From positions 1-64,000 of the forward strand of contig JAJDUT010000005.1 of assembly GCA_022826515.1 (NCBI GenBank): a stretch of 64,000 nucleotides of DNA, given 5' to 3'. The number at the start of each line of letters is the position of its first letter. Positions within the stretch are counted from its first letter, which is position 1. Below, in pieces: positions 16,386 to 25,665 of this stretch. Source of the DNA: Candidatus Latescibacterota bacterium. GTDB taxonomy: Bacteria; Latescibacterota; UBA2968; UBA8231. The notes beneath the pieces are model-generated. The model saw nothing but the letters and a program-made list of their open reading frames with translations, was not told where the DNA came from and ran no database searches. Both the position numbers and the translations under genes were made by a program.

Positions 16386-19300
16386 CTAATAGACTACGGC
16401 CACGATGCGAACCAAGGCCGTGTCGGTGGCACGGTCCGAATCGGCACCAAAATCAATCCGGCATATATAGAGTCCTGGCGGCACGGTGCGGTCAGCCGCA
16501 TCGCGGCCATTCCAGCGAATTTGCTGGGGGCCTCCTGACACTTGGGTGCTGTTTTCCCATATCAGACGTCCGTCCAATGAGTAGAGGCGCAGACTTGCTT
16601 GGCGTGCTTGGGTCGCTTGGAAGATGGAAAATGCAACGGTTAGTTCGTCGTTGACCCCGTCGCCGTTGGGCGTAAATGGGTTGGGAGCTAAGCTCAGGTC
16701 GCCGAGGACTTGCCCGCCTACGGGGATGCTCAGCGTTAGTTGGCGGCTATCTGTTAGCGCGGTGGCGTCGCCTGGTTCTACTTGCTGCCACAAGTTGCCG
16801 TCGGTACCAGCGGCGGCGCGGCGGACAAAAGGCTTAAAGGTGGTTCCGTTGCGAAAGATGGCCGCGGCAAAGCGCAAGTGAATTAGGGGGCCTTGCCCCA
16901 AGATGGCACCGCGTTCGGCTCTTGGTAATGCGCGGTAGGTTGCACGCGTCAAGGAATCGCCCAAGGCGTCAAAGGGCGACTGGGCCCCGCCGCCGCGCAG
17001 TTTGCGGAAGTAGCGAATCGGCCCCTGTTCGGTTGGAGGCAAGTCATCGTACTCAGCGCGGCCAGAGACCGCTTCCAAGCCACTGGCGGTCTGCCGCAAG
17101 AAGAGGATAGCTCCGCGCTCGGCCTCGGTGAGCAGGCCATAGGCCGCCTCGGTGATCAGGTCACCGTCCTCGCCGACCACGACTTCGGCCCCTTGGGGGG
17201 TGATGCGGTGGTAGGTCTGAACCGCCTGCTCTGCCGGTAGGGTCTGGTGTAGCTGGGGCAGCAGGACCCAGATGGAGTCGGCGTGGTTGCGCCGCACTTG
17301 GGCGATGGCTCCAGAGGCGTCGGTCAGGTGGCCGTCGGCCGCTAGGGTAAATGTCTGCGAGGGACTTCCTTGGCCTAGGTCTTCTTCGGTCCCCGTGCTT
17401 AGGCTCAACAGGTGCATTGCGAGGCCGGGCGGAGCCTGCAACAGGATTTCGTCAAAGCCTGGGGTGCGGTCGGCCGCTGGTTCGTCGATGAATAGCGGGC
17501 GCAGGTACAGGTCGAACGTGTCCAACCGGCCGATCGCGGCCTGCGTGGGCCATACTTCGGCAGTGAGGGCACGGGCCACGGGCGGGGCTAGCTCTACTTC
17601 GATCGAGTTAATGGAGGCGGCTTGCAGGCGATCTTGGCTGGTAAAGCGCACCTGCAACTGCATGTAATTGCGCAGCCCGGGGGAACGGACCCGATCGCCT
17701 AGCTGTAGGTACTGCTGGCTCCAGGGACTCCAGCCGCTGCCGAGGGCAAAAGTGGTGTCGATAGGCCCTTTCCAACTGCTGATCAGCTTGTCCCATTCTT
17801 CTTTGGTCTTCTCGTTGCCATTGACGTCGAAATGGCGAATTTGCTGCACCAGTAGATCGCCGGTGCGCGTCCGCACTTCCGCCGTCGTGCCGGGGGGATG
17901 GGTACCGGGGGGTGGGTCCCAGTAGATGGCCCCGAAGTTGCGCGGTCCCGGTAGGCGAATGATATCGGACACCAGCGAGGCTTGGCTGACAAACCCCTCA
18001 GTGTAGAGCAGGACTTCGGTCAGGTCGTAGAAAAAGCCCGAAGTCCGCGCAATGCCCGGCAGGCGCAGGTTGAGGAAGCGGATATCTAGGGCCGGGTCAA
18101 AAAGGTCGGCGGCGCGCTTGAATCCCCCTTCCATGCGGTCGGGTAGGCTGACCTGTCGCCACCGGAGCCGACCGTTGGGATCGCGGCTGCCGTCGGCTAC
18201 CTCGGTGATGTAGCCGGGAACAAAGGGAACGGCCAAGCGCATGGCGTCGAGCCAGACGCGTGCACCAATATCGACGGTGAGAATGCCAGCGGTGGGATTG
18301 GTGCTAAACCACGCTGGCATGCGGAAGGTGGTGTTCCAGTCGCCGTCAAAGCCCCCGGCCGGGACTTCCGGTCCGGTAAAGCTAACGCTACCGCCCCCGT
18401 CGATTAGTTTGGGCGATAGGTTGTCGCCCCAGCCCCATACTTCGACTTCGGCCAGCCGGGGCCGCTCGCGGATATAGTATTCTTTGCGGCCCTGCTGTTC
18501 TTGGGGGAGGCTCTCGTAAATGGCCTGCTCCACCGGCTCCTCAAAGCCGACATCGTCGCGAATGTAGTAGAGTATATCGCCCCGTTCGTCAGCCGGCAGG
18601 GCATCCCACGCTGCCTGGTCGATTTGGTGTGCTCGCCCCAGCTTGCTGTCGCCGATGAGAATGCGCACGGTCTGAGCCATGCGGCCGGTCCACTCGGTGC
18701 GGCCGTCGTCGTCTTCGGCAAAGCCGGGCGTGTCCTCAGAAGAAAACGCCATCGTCCGCTGGTCCGTATTGGGCGCTCGGGTTTGGCCGACCACCTTGAA
18801 CTGAAGCACGCGGCTTTGGGCTTGGATGAGCTTCTGCTGGGGGGCTAGCATGACGCGGAACTGGCGGAAGGGGTCGCCCAAGGTCTCATCGACAAAGTGC
18901 AGCACTACCTTCTCGACCACGAGCGTGCGGCCCAAGTCGATCTCGATCCACCACTTGTCTGGCGTGGCCGCTAAGTCTGGTTCCCAAAAGGTGTCGCGGT
19001 CACCGTCGACAATGTGGGGGGCTAGGGCTTCGTTGGAGCCTACCCGGCTGACGCCGACGCGTTGGACGTAGTCGTACACCGGGAAGGCGATTTTGTCCTT
19101 AGCGCCAAATTCGCGCGTTGATTCTACCCCCGTGCGTTCGTCGCGCAGGCTCAGGGTCACGGTTTTGCCGTCGCCGCTGAGGGTGGTATCGACGATGGTT
19201 AGGAGTCGGCCGTTAATGGGGATCTGGCTGTCGTTGCCGGGGAAGCGCTTGAAATCCCGATCGAGGAATTTGATCAGTTGTTCGGTTTTGCCAAGGGTAA

Positions 19301-19646
19301 AGCTGCCATCCGCTTCTAGCGCCGGGGTGCGTTGGAGATTCATAATTGCCCGGTCCGCTTTGCGGATGCCCGGTTGGTCCACGGGTTTGGCAAATACCTC
19401 GCGATCTTCGGCGATGATGTTGTACACGTGGCGGAAGAAATGGGGCTTGACCGTCCCGTCTGGATGCACATCGACCACGTGCGAGGGCCCGGTCCAGTGT
19501 CGCCAGTAGGAGGCCCTGTCGACGATGATGCGGTCGTTCTGCAGACGGTGGCCTAAGGGCGCTTGGGCACTGACTTGCTGGAGGGCCAAGCATCCGAAAG
19601 CTAAGGCCCAAATCCGGCTCCAACGGCTGTAGCGCTTGCGGTTCAT
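16386..19646 (-). CDS. Secreted discoidin-like/FlgD-Ig protein with novel YxxLPxxERG repeats
   Basis: A 1086-aa exported protein with a signal peptide ending near QQVSAQA. An F5/8 type C-like segment lies at about 205-265 (APHIVDGDRDTFWEP, WWIEIDLG). Two clusters of a short repeat of form YxxLPxxERGxIxYxR occur at about 341-393 and 828-925, five copies in all. A shared module follows (EVRTRTGD, then WSPWSQQY) and a C-terminal FlgD-like Ig domain with LAPNPFTPNGDGVND and DRTVPPGLYICRIDFG. It probably sits on or is released from the cell surface. GGAG precedes the ATG. It belongs with the two FlgD-Ig paralogues upstream. Confidence 0.8.
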   Translation of the reverse strand: MNRKRYSRWSRIWALAFGCLALQQVSAQAPLGHRLQNDRIIVDRASYWRHWTGPSHVVDVHPDGTVKPHFFRHVYNIIAEDREVFAKPVDQPGIRKADRAIMNLQRTPALEADGSFTLGKTEQLIKFLDRDFKRFPGNDSQIPINGRLLTIVDTTLSGDGKTVTLSLRDERTGVESTREFGAKDKIAFPVYDYVQRVGVSRVGSNEALAPHIVDGDRDTFWEPDLAATPDKWWIEIDLGRTLVVEKVVLHFVDETLGDPFRQFRVMLAPQQKLIQAQSRVLQFKVVGQTRAPNTDQRTMAFSSEDTPGFAEDDDGRTEWTGRMAQTVRILIGDSKLGRAHQIDQAAWDALPADERGDILYYIRDDVGFEEPVEQAIYESLPQEQQGRKEYYIRERPRLAEVEVWGWGDNLSPKLIDGGGSVSFTGPEVPAGGFDGDWNTTFRMPAWFSTNPTAGILTVDIGARVWLDAMRLAVPFVPGYITEVADGSRDPNGRLRWRQVSLPDRMEGGFKRAADLFDPALDIRFLNLRLPGIARTSGFFYDLTEVLLYTEGFVSQASLVSDIIRLPGPRNFGAIYWDPPPGTHPPGTTAEVRTRTGDLLVQQIRHFDVNGNEKTKEEWDKLISSWKGPIDTTFALGSGWSPWSQQYLQLGDRVRSPGLRNYMQLQVRFTSQDRLQAASINSIEVELAPPVARALTAEVWPTQAAIGRLDTFDLYLRPLFIDEPAADRTPGFDEILLQAPPGLAMHLLSLSTGTEEDLGQGSPSQTFTLAADGHLTDASGAIAQVRRNHADSIWVLLPQLHQTLPAEQAVQTYHRITPQGAEVVVGEDGDLITEAAYGLLTEAERGAILFLRQTASGLEAVSGRAEYDDLPPTEQGPIRYFRKLRGGGAQSPFDALGDSLTRATYRALPRAERGAILGQGPLIHLRFAAAIFRNGTTFKPFVRRAAAGTDGNLWQQVEPGDATALTDSRQLTLSIPVGGQVLGDLSLAPNPFTPNGDGVNDELTVAFSIFQATQARQASLRLYSLDGRLIWENSTQVSGGPQQIRWNGRDAADRTVPPGLYICRIDFGADSDRATDTALVRIVAVVY

Positions 19647-19672
19647 GGAATTTCTCCAAGTTATGCGGCCGT

Positions 19673-21328
19673 TCAGAACGCGGTGAGGAAATCGTCGGGG
19701 AGGGCCGCAGCTAATTGCTGTTGGTTCACTTGGATCTGATCGGCGTATTGCTGGCGCAGGGTTTCTATATAGGCTTGAAACCGCTCCCGCTCCTCGGCCC
19801 GGCGCAGTATGTCGTTAATCTGCCGACGGACTTGGGCAAAAGGCATGCGTTCCCCCTGCTGCCGACGGACGATCTCGAATACGGAGAAGCCATCGTGGAC
19901 TTGCACCGGCCCGACCAACTCGTCTGGCTGCGCGGCTAGGATATGGGGTACCAAGTCCGAAGTCTTCTCCATGGGAAAGACGCCGCCCCGCGCCCGGGCT
20001 CCTCGGCGTTTGCTGCGCTCTTGGGCTAGGGCAGCGATGTCGGCCCCCGCTTCGATTTGCCGCCGCACGGCTAGCGCTTCTTCTTCGGTCTCCACTAGCA
20101 CTTCGGCCACGTCGATCTGGTCCCGGCCACGGAAGCGCTCGGTCTGCTCGTCGTAGTAGCGGCGCACGGCCTCTGGGGCGATGGTGATAGATGCCACTAC
20201 TTTTTGCTGGCGCAGTTGGCTGATGACGACCTCTTCGCGCAGGCTCTGCCGCACTGCTTTGAGGGTCTCTTGGTCAATCAAATCCTCGCGGCGGACCGCG
20301 GCGGCAAAGATGTAAGGCTGAAGTAGAAAGCGCTCGGCGAGTTGGACCAAGGCGGCGCTATCGGCTACGGCGTTGATGTTGCGGTTTTTGAGTTGGTCGA
20401 GCAGTTCACCTAGGGGCACTTGGCCGCCCGTAAACTTGAACAAAGGCGTCCGTTCTTCTTCTGGCGTCAGTTCCAAGGCCGCCAACGGCTGGCTTTTTTT
20501 GAGCAGGAGGTGCAGCCCTGGTTCGTGGAGATTCCAGTCGTATTTGTCGGCCAATTGCTCGGCTCGGGCCGTTCGCGCTTCGCCGAGCCTTTCCTCTTGG
20601 AGTTCCTGGAGGATTTCGTCGCGGAAGTCGAAGTAGGATACCGGCCGTTCCTCGGTAAAGCGCACGACGCAAAAGCCGGCGGAGTGGGGGAGCACGGGCG
20701 ATAAGACCCCTAAGGGCAAATCGTAAAACAGCGAATCGGGGAGGCCCATGCGGCGGATGGATTCCACCCGGAGCCAGCCCAGTTCGCCCCCGTTGACTGC
20801 GTCGGGTGTAATGGAGTAGCGGGCGGCCACTTCGCCAAACGGAGTACCGGCGGCCAACTCGGCCACGGCTTGTTCTAGTTCCGGCCGCGCCTGGGCCATA
20901 ATGCCCCAAGTCATTCGCTCTAGGGTGCTGTGGAGTCCTTGGCGCTCGAAGCGCTGTTTGATCTCATCCTCTTCAACGAGGGGCGGTTGTACGGGTTTGC
21001 GCTTGAGATAGAGGGCGACCAAATGCCGACGAATTTTGCGCTCTAGTTGGCGCTGGACTGCGGCCGCGGTATCCAAACCGAGGGCTTGGGCTTCTAGCCA
21101 CATGAGGTGGTAGTCGATGAGGGGTTGGAGGTACTCGAGCCGCGCTGCCGGGCCTTCTTGGTGGCTCCGCTGGCTTTCGTTTAGCCCTAGGACGTAGGAT
21201 CGGAGATCCTCGGCGGTGATGGCGCGGGTACCGATCTGAACCACGGTGGAGGGGGCCTGCTCACCACAGCCCCACAAGAAGGCTCCGATCAGGGCGCAAG
21301 TTATTGTCGCGATGCGTACTCTGTTCAT
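19673..21328 (-). CDS. Parvulin-type peptidyl-prolyl isomerase lipoprotein (SurA/PrsA-like)
   Basis: A 551-aa periplasmic foldase with a lipobox at FLWGCGEQ, so it is likely anchored by lipid. A SurA-like N-terminal helical region contains ITAEDLRSYVLG. A first rotamase-like domain spans about 135-240 (GTPFGEVAARYS, GGELGWL). A second spans about 395-500 (DVAEVLVETEEEA, IAALAQERSKR, GGVFPMEKTSDLVPHIL). It lies between genes for large exported FlgD-Ig proteins, one base after one and 26 bases before the next, so it probably helps them fold or cross the envelope. Confidence 0.87.
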   Translation of the reverse strand: MNRVRIATITCALIGAFLWGCGEQAPSTVVQIGTRAITAEDLRSYVLGLNESQRSHQEGPAARLEYLQPLIDYHLMWLEAQALGLDTAAAVQRQLERKIRRHLVALYLKRKPVQPPLVEEDEIKQRFERQGLHSTLERMTWGIMAQARPELEQAVAELAAGTPFGEVAARYSITPDAVNGGELGWLRVESIRRMGLPDSLFYDLPLGVLSPVLPHSAGFCVVRFTEERPVSYFDFRDEILQELQEERLGEARTARAEQLADKYDWNLHEPGLHLLLKKSQPLAALELTPEEERTPLFKFTGGQVPLGELLDQLKNRNINAVADSAALVQLAERFLLQPYIFAAAVRREDLIDQETLKAVRQSLREEVVISQLRQQKVVASITIAPEAVRRYYDEQTERFRGRDQIDVAEVLVETEEEALAVRRQIEAGADIAALAQERSKRRGARARGGVFPMEKTSDLVPHILAAQPDELVGPVQVHDGFSVFEIVRRQQGERMPFAQVRRQINDILRRAEERERFQAYIETLRQQYADQIQVNQQQLAAALPDDFLTAF

Positions 21329-21329
21329 G

Positions 21330-23384
21330 TTAGTAGGCTACGTATAGAGGGTGTGCCTGCAGGTCGTCGCCTAGGTCCCCGGCCACGGTTATGCCCAACA
21401 AGTACACGCCTGGGGGGACGAGCTGGCCGTCAGCGACTCGTCCATCCCAAGTAAGGGCGTAGCGACCGTTGCTGAGCGCCGTCTGCTGTAGGGTGTGTAC
21501 CAGTCGGCCCGACAGGTCGTACAGGCGCACCGCAACGGCACCGGCCTTGGTCAGCGCTAGGATGTTGTAGGCGACGGCGACTTGGTCGTTGATCCCATCG
21601 CCGTTGGGCGTAAAGGGATTGGGCGTCAGTTCGAGGGCATCGATCAGCCGTTCGCTGCGGATGATCGAGGGACTGAGCACCGTGGTGCCCGAGCGGGTGG
21701 GTTGGTCCTCGTCCTCCAAGTCGGCACTATTGCCCGAGGTGGCGTTTTGAAACGAACCGGGTTCACTCGACAGCGAAGCCTGCCCGCGAAATTCGGTGCT
21801 GAAGGCCAGCACGGATGCGCGAAAGCGGATTTTCAGCAGGTTGTCATCGGCTTGGATAGGCGGAAAGCGCACGCTGAAGTAGTCCTCTGCAATGGCGTTG
21901 ATGGCAAGCCCCGACCCGCCAGCCGTATCGCCTTGCGCAAAGGCGTGGGAAGCGACTAGCTGACCTTGGGCATCGAGAATTTCCACCCGTTCCACCTGTT
22001 CCACTCGGATGGGGGTAGTTATCGCAAAAGTATCGAATCCCAGCAGGTCTGGCGAATCCATGCGCATCCGCACGGCATAGGTAAAGGAAGTAGAGGTCGA
22101 AACCTCTACTTGGCGGGGAAAAATCTCGGCGACGAATTCGTCGGCCAGCGGTGGAGTCAAATACGAAAGGGAGATGTGCTCAAGGCGGCGCGCCGATTGG
22201 ATATCATTGCTCTGCGCGCTGACGCGGAACTGGAGAAAGTGCCGCGGCGAAGGGGAGATGATCGGGGTGCCTTGGGCGGATGTGCCCTCGTCGAGTGGAT
22301 AGGGAGGACTCCAAGGGCTCCAGTTTTCCAGATCGTCCTTGATCGAGCCTTTGGACCACGTGACGCCGTTATCATCTACTATGGGGAGCCGTTCGTACTC
22401 GTCTAGGCGCATGGGCTCAGTGGGATCGCTAATGGAGAAGGGAATCTCGGGGTCGGTGCGCTTGTCCGTGCGCTGGCGATGAAAAATGAAGGGCGTGTCG
22501 TCATTACCACTGCGCGTGGAAATTAGCAGGCTGGACTGAGCCGAATCCCCCACGGCTTTTTCCACCCAGCGAATGTGCCCCCAAGCCGCAAGGCCCGTGG
22601 CGAAAATGTCCGAGAAGTACGTAGCCGTCGGCAAAAAGCCGGTGCCGTAGATTTCGATCTCGTCTATTTCAAAGGGGATGGGGGTGGCCGAGCGCAGGCG
22701 GAAGGAGCGAATATAGCGGGGCGGATCGAATTCGATGTCAACGACGGGTTTGGTGTTTTGGGCTTCCTCCACTATGGGGGAGCCCCATACGGGGAAGCCA
22801 TCGGCCGTGAGATTGAGGCCGTCGTTGACGAACAGCTCAAACGCGCGCAAAAAGTCGTTTTGAAAGGCGGCTGTGGGCGCGGGATGGACCGTATTGCGCG
22901 GATAGAAGCGGAAGCGATTGACGCCGAAGCGGGCCCCTAAGTCGCCGATGATGAGGGTGCCGCGCACGTCGTCGCCCTTGCGCTCAAAGGCTTGGGTCTC
23001 GCCGCCGGCTAGGTCGCTGAGGATTTCGGCGAGGGCCTCGATGAGATCTTCGCGGGTGAAGTCGGTGGTGAAGCGCAGCACCGTCGGGGCGGCTATGGTG
23101 CCGCCGCGTTCGAGGGCACCCGAAGCGATGTTTTCGCCCTCTTGCAGTTCCCGGGGCGCTAAGACTCGCTGGGAGAAGTCGATGAGTTCGCCTGGAGCGT
23201 TGCCTATTAGCACTGCGTTGGGATTGACCAAGCTGCGGTACTCTGGATCCAGCGTGCTGATAGCAGCACCGGTGCCATCCCAGTCGATGGGGGCGTCTAA
23301 TCCCACGCTGAGCGTATCCAAGGCTCTGACCGGGGCCATGAGGACGAGGGCTGCTAGGCTGTGAGCAAGTAGGCTTCTCAACAT
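21330..23384 (-). CDS. Secreted FlgD-Ig protein, shared-core paralogue B
   Basis: A 684-aa protein with a signal peptide (cleavage near APVRALD). Segments in order: VNRFRFYPRN (about 155), VDIEFDPPRYIRSFRLR, EIEIYGTGFLPTATYFSDI (about 245), the RSG/WSPWSPPYPL module and SPSPRHFLQFRV. The C-terminus is a FlgD-like Ig domain with LTPNPFTPNGDGIND and DGQLVPPGVYLLGI. The same order of motifs is found in the neighbouring 720-aa and 1086-aa proteins, so all three arose by duplication. Role unknown; surface localisation is inferred from the signal peptide and Ig module. The stop lies 1 base from the PPIase start. Confidence 0.8.
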   Translation of the reverse strand: MLRSLLAHSLAALVLMAPVRALDTLSVGLDAPIDWDGTGAAISTLDPEYRSLVNPNAVLIGNAPGELIDFSQRVLAPRELQEGENIASGALERGGTIAAPTVLRFTTDFTREDLIEALAEILSDLAGGETQAFERKGDDVRGTLIIGDLGARFGVNRFRFYPRNTVHPAPTAAFQNDFLRAFELFVNDGLNLTADGFPVWGSPIVEEAQNTKPVVDIEFDPPRYIRSFRLRSATPIPFEIDEIEIYGTGFLPTATYFSDIFATGLAAWGHIRWVEKAVGDSAQSSLLISTRSGNDDTPFIFHRQRTDKRTDPEIPFSISDPTEPMRLDEYERLPIVDDNGVTWSKGSIKDDLENWSPWSPPYPLDEGTSAQGTPIISPSPRHFLQFRVSAQSNDIQSARRLEHISLSYLTPPLADEFVAEIFPRQVEVSTSTSFTYAVRMRMDSPDLLGFDTFAITTPIRVEQVERVEILDAQGQLVASHAFAQGDTAGGSGLAINAIAEDYFSVRFPPIQADDNLLKIRFRASVLAFSTEFRGQASLSSEPGSFQNATSGNSADLEDEDQPTRSGTTVLSPSIIRSERLIDALELTPNPFTPNGDGINDQVAVAYNILALTKAGAVAVRLYDLSGRLVHTLQQTALSNGRYALTWDGRVADGQLVPPGVYLLGITVAGDLGDDLQAHPLYVAY

Positions 23385-23394
23385 GCTCAGGCTC

Positions 23395-25557
23395 CTAGTA
23401 GGCGACCGAAATGGTGCCGACTTGTTCTTCTGCGCCTTCGTCGGTATCTAGCCGAATGCGGTAGATATAGACCCCTGGAGACACCAGACGGCCGTCGGAC
23501 CGACGGCCGTCCCAAGAATACTCTACTATTCCGGTTTTGATCTGCGTGGTAGCCAAGGTCTGCACCTCGTGGCCCGAGAGGTCGTACAGGGCCACTTGCA
23601 GGGGCCGGCGCGCGACCACTTCGCGCACGTCAAAGGAAAGTTGCACGATGTCGTTGACCCGGTCGTTGTTGGGGGTAAAAGGGTTGGGATGCACGCGCAC
23701 ATCCGTCAACAGCCGACCTCCTACGCGGGTGCGCACGGCCAGCACGTCGCCACCATAGCGGAAGGTGGCGTTGCCCGGCTGGACTTGCTGCTTGATGCGG
23801 TCAGGGTCGTCGCTGTTGTACACCCAGCCGGCAAATTCAGTGCCGAAGCGCAGGACCGGCACTTGGAAGGCAACCTCCACCTGCTTGAAGCGGTCGGTTT
23901 CTGGGCTTGACAGCTTGCGATCTAGCGACACGATGATGCGGTCGGTTAGCACTTGGGGCGGAAAGGCCGCCAGATCGACCTCCACGCCGCCGATTTTGAC
24001 GTGATAGACGGTGTCAACTTGGGTGTGGGTGCCGATTTCGAGCCGGTCGAAGCCCGTGTCGCCGGTCTGGAAATCTGGACTCACTACGTAGGTGAAGCGC
24101 TGGGAACGGGCGTCTTCGACTTCAATCGGCCAGATCTCGCCCAGTAGAGCAGAAGCCGACAGGGAGTGAGATAGCTGAAACTGGAGCTCGTCGATACGCG
24201 GAGCCTCGGTTTCAGTGGCAAACAAGGTGACCTGCAACTGCAGGTAGCGCCGTGGGGAGGGCGACTGCAGGACCGTGCCGTCGGCCCAAGCGGCCGCCTC
24301 CTGAGCGTGGTCGCGCAAGCCGTCCTCAAAGTCGTAGGGAGGCGACCAAAAGCTCCAGTGGTCGCGGTCGTATAGCGGGGGCTCGCGCTCGCGGACGGGC
24401 AGGCTGAAGTGCTCGTCAAAGCTGATTTCCTCGGCTTCGCCGGTAATGGCGTTGGGTTCCCAGTAGATGTGGGGGTTGTGGTCGGTGCCCGTGCGGGTGC
24501 GGATTTCGACTTGGGTGCCGGGGGGGCGCTGGCCACTCCAGCGGATTTTGCCCCAGTTGATGGGTTGGCCAAAGTCGAGGATGTCGGTTAGATAGCGGGC
24601 TTTGCGCACAAAACCTTGTCCGTAGATTTCTACCTCGGCGATTTCCCAGTCGCGCACCGGGTCCAAGGCGCGGATGGCGACCCAGCGGATGTGCCGCAGG
24701 GGAAAGCGAAAATCGACCACCACATCGAGGTTTTCGCGCACGCTGCGCAGAATGCTATAGGCCGAATCGTTGCTCACCCGATAGCCGCCGAGGCCGGCCG
24801 AGGAGATGACTTTGTGCCAGCGCAATCCCTTGGGGACCGCGAAGGCATCGTCGGCTATGGGAACGCTGTTGTCGGCGACGCCAATCTCGTACCACTCGAG
24901 GAAGTTGGCGGCAAAGCTCTCCTCGCCAAATGTGTCGGGGTCGGGTTTGGGCTCGGCCATGGCGGCGATGATATGAGCGTCTTCGGTCTTGCTGAGCCGG
25001 GGATAGAAGCGGATGCGGTTGATGGGCATTTCAGCGCCGAAATTGGTAATGGTATTGTTGCGGAAGCCGCGTCCCACCCCCGGAGGTGCCCCTACGCGCT
25101 GGACGAAAATGCGGAACATGGCCGTGGTGCGGTCACCGTCGTAGGCCCGCAGAGTACTGGGCAGGGTCATGCCCATGAAAGCCGAATTCTCGCCCTGAGT
25201 GACGCGGATATTGCCACCCAGATCGTGAAAGGGCACTTGGCTCTGGCCGTTCTGGTCCCAACCGACGATGTGGGTCAGGTTCAAGTTGGGATCAACCCAA
25301 GACGGAGTCATGGCCCCGTCGGCATAGTTGATCAGGGTATCGGCACCAATCCACTGAGGGGACGTGCCCACCGCCTCGGTTCGCACGATTTGGCCGTCGG
25401 AGCCGTACACGGTGTAGAAGCCGCCTTCTTCGCCTTCTAGCGCGAGGGGAATGGTCCAGGGGTTGCCGTCCTCTCCACCCAGCGCGAACTCGGCCCGATC
25501 GCCCAGTGCCGGACCCGCCAGTGCAACGACCAGCCATAACGCCCCGTGTTTTCTCAT
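23395..25557 (-). CDS. Secreted FlgD-Ig protein, shared-core paralogue C
   Basis: A 720-aa protein with a signal peptide at the ATG at 25557 (LWLVVALAGPALGD). The longer frame to 25602 starts inside a terminator hairpin and was rejected. Shared-core motifs: NRIRFYPRLSK (about 200), EVEIYGQGFVRKARYLTDI (about 310), EIRTRTGTDHNP, HWSFWSPPYDF and SPSPRRYLQLQV. A FlgD-like Ig end carries VHPNPFTPNNDRVND and DGRLVSPGVYIYRI. It is the first gene of the minus-strand surface cluster, directly after the terminator of the CBM9-like gene, so the cluster promoter should lie in or upstream of 25560-25660. Confidence 0.8.
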   Translation of the reverse strand: MRKHGALWLVVALAGPALGDRAEFALGGEDGNPWTIPLALEGEEGGFYTVYGSDGQIVRTEAVGTSPQWIGADTLINYADGAMTPSWVDPNLNLTHIVGWDQNGQSQVPFHDLGGNIRVTQGENSAFMGMTLPSTLRAYDGDRTTAMFRIFVQRVGAPPGVGRGFRNNTITNFGAEMPINRIRFYPRLSKTEDAHIIAAMAEPKPDPDTFGEESFAANFLEWYEIGVADNSVPIADDAFAVPKGLRWHKVISSAGLGGYRVSNDSAYSILRSVRENLDVVVDFRFPLRHIRWVAIRALDPVRDWEIAEVEIYGQGFVRKARYLTDILDFGQPINWGKIRWSGQRPPGTQVEIRTRTGTDHNPHIYWEPNAITGEAEEISFDEHFSLPVREREPPLYDRDHWSFWSPPYDFEDGLRDHAQEAAAWADGTVLQSPSPRRYLQLQVTLFATETEAPRIDELQFQLSHSLSASALLGEIWPIEVEDARSQRFTYVVSPDFQTGDTGFDRLEIGTHTQVDTVYHVKIGGVEVDLAAFPPQVLTDRIIVSLDRKLSSPETDRFKQVEVAFQVPVLRFGTEFAGWVYNSDDPDRIKQQVQPGNATFRYGGDVLAVRTRVGGRLLTDVRVHPNPFTPNNDRVNDIVQLSFDVREVVARRPLQVALYDLSGHEVQTLATTQIKTGIVEYSWDGRRSDGRLVSPGVYIYRIRLDTDEGAEEQVGTISVAY

Positions 25558-25577
25558 GCGGTACCCTTTGCGAAGAA

Positions 25578-25616
25578 CCAAAAAAAGCCCGTGTTCCAGC
25601 ATGGAACACGGGCTTC
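25578..25616 (-). terminator. Strong intrinsic terminator
   Basis: A perfect 12-bp stem (AGCCCGTGTTCC and its complement) with a 5-base loop is followed on the minus strand by seven T. It ends transcription of the CBM9-like gene and separates it from the surface cluster. Confidence 0.93.
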
Positions 25617-25665
25617 TGAGCGTTGCCCTTTAGCTGGATTGAGGTGATTCCAGCGGAGATGTGAC

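Noticed and set aside
24616..25440. Plus-strand open frame of 274 codons
   Set aside because: Antisense to the 720-aa FlgD-Ig gene, which has a signal peptide and conserved domains; the plus-strand product has neither.
25557..25602. Longer start of the 720-aa FlgD-Ig protein
   Set aside because: The first codons would come from inside a perfect terminator hairpin and would spoil the signal peptide.
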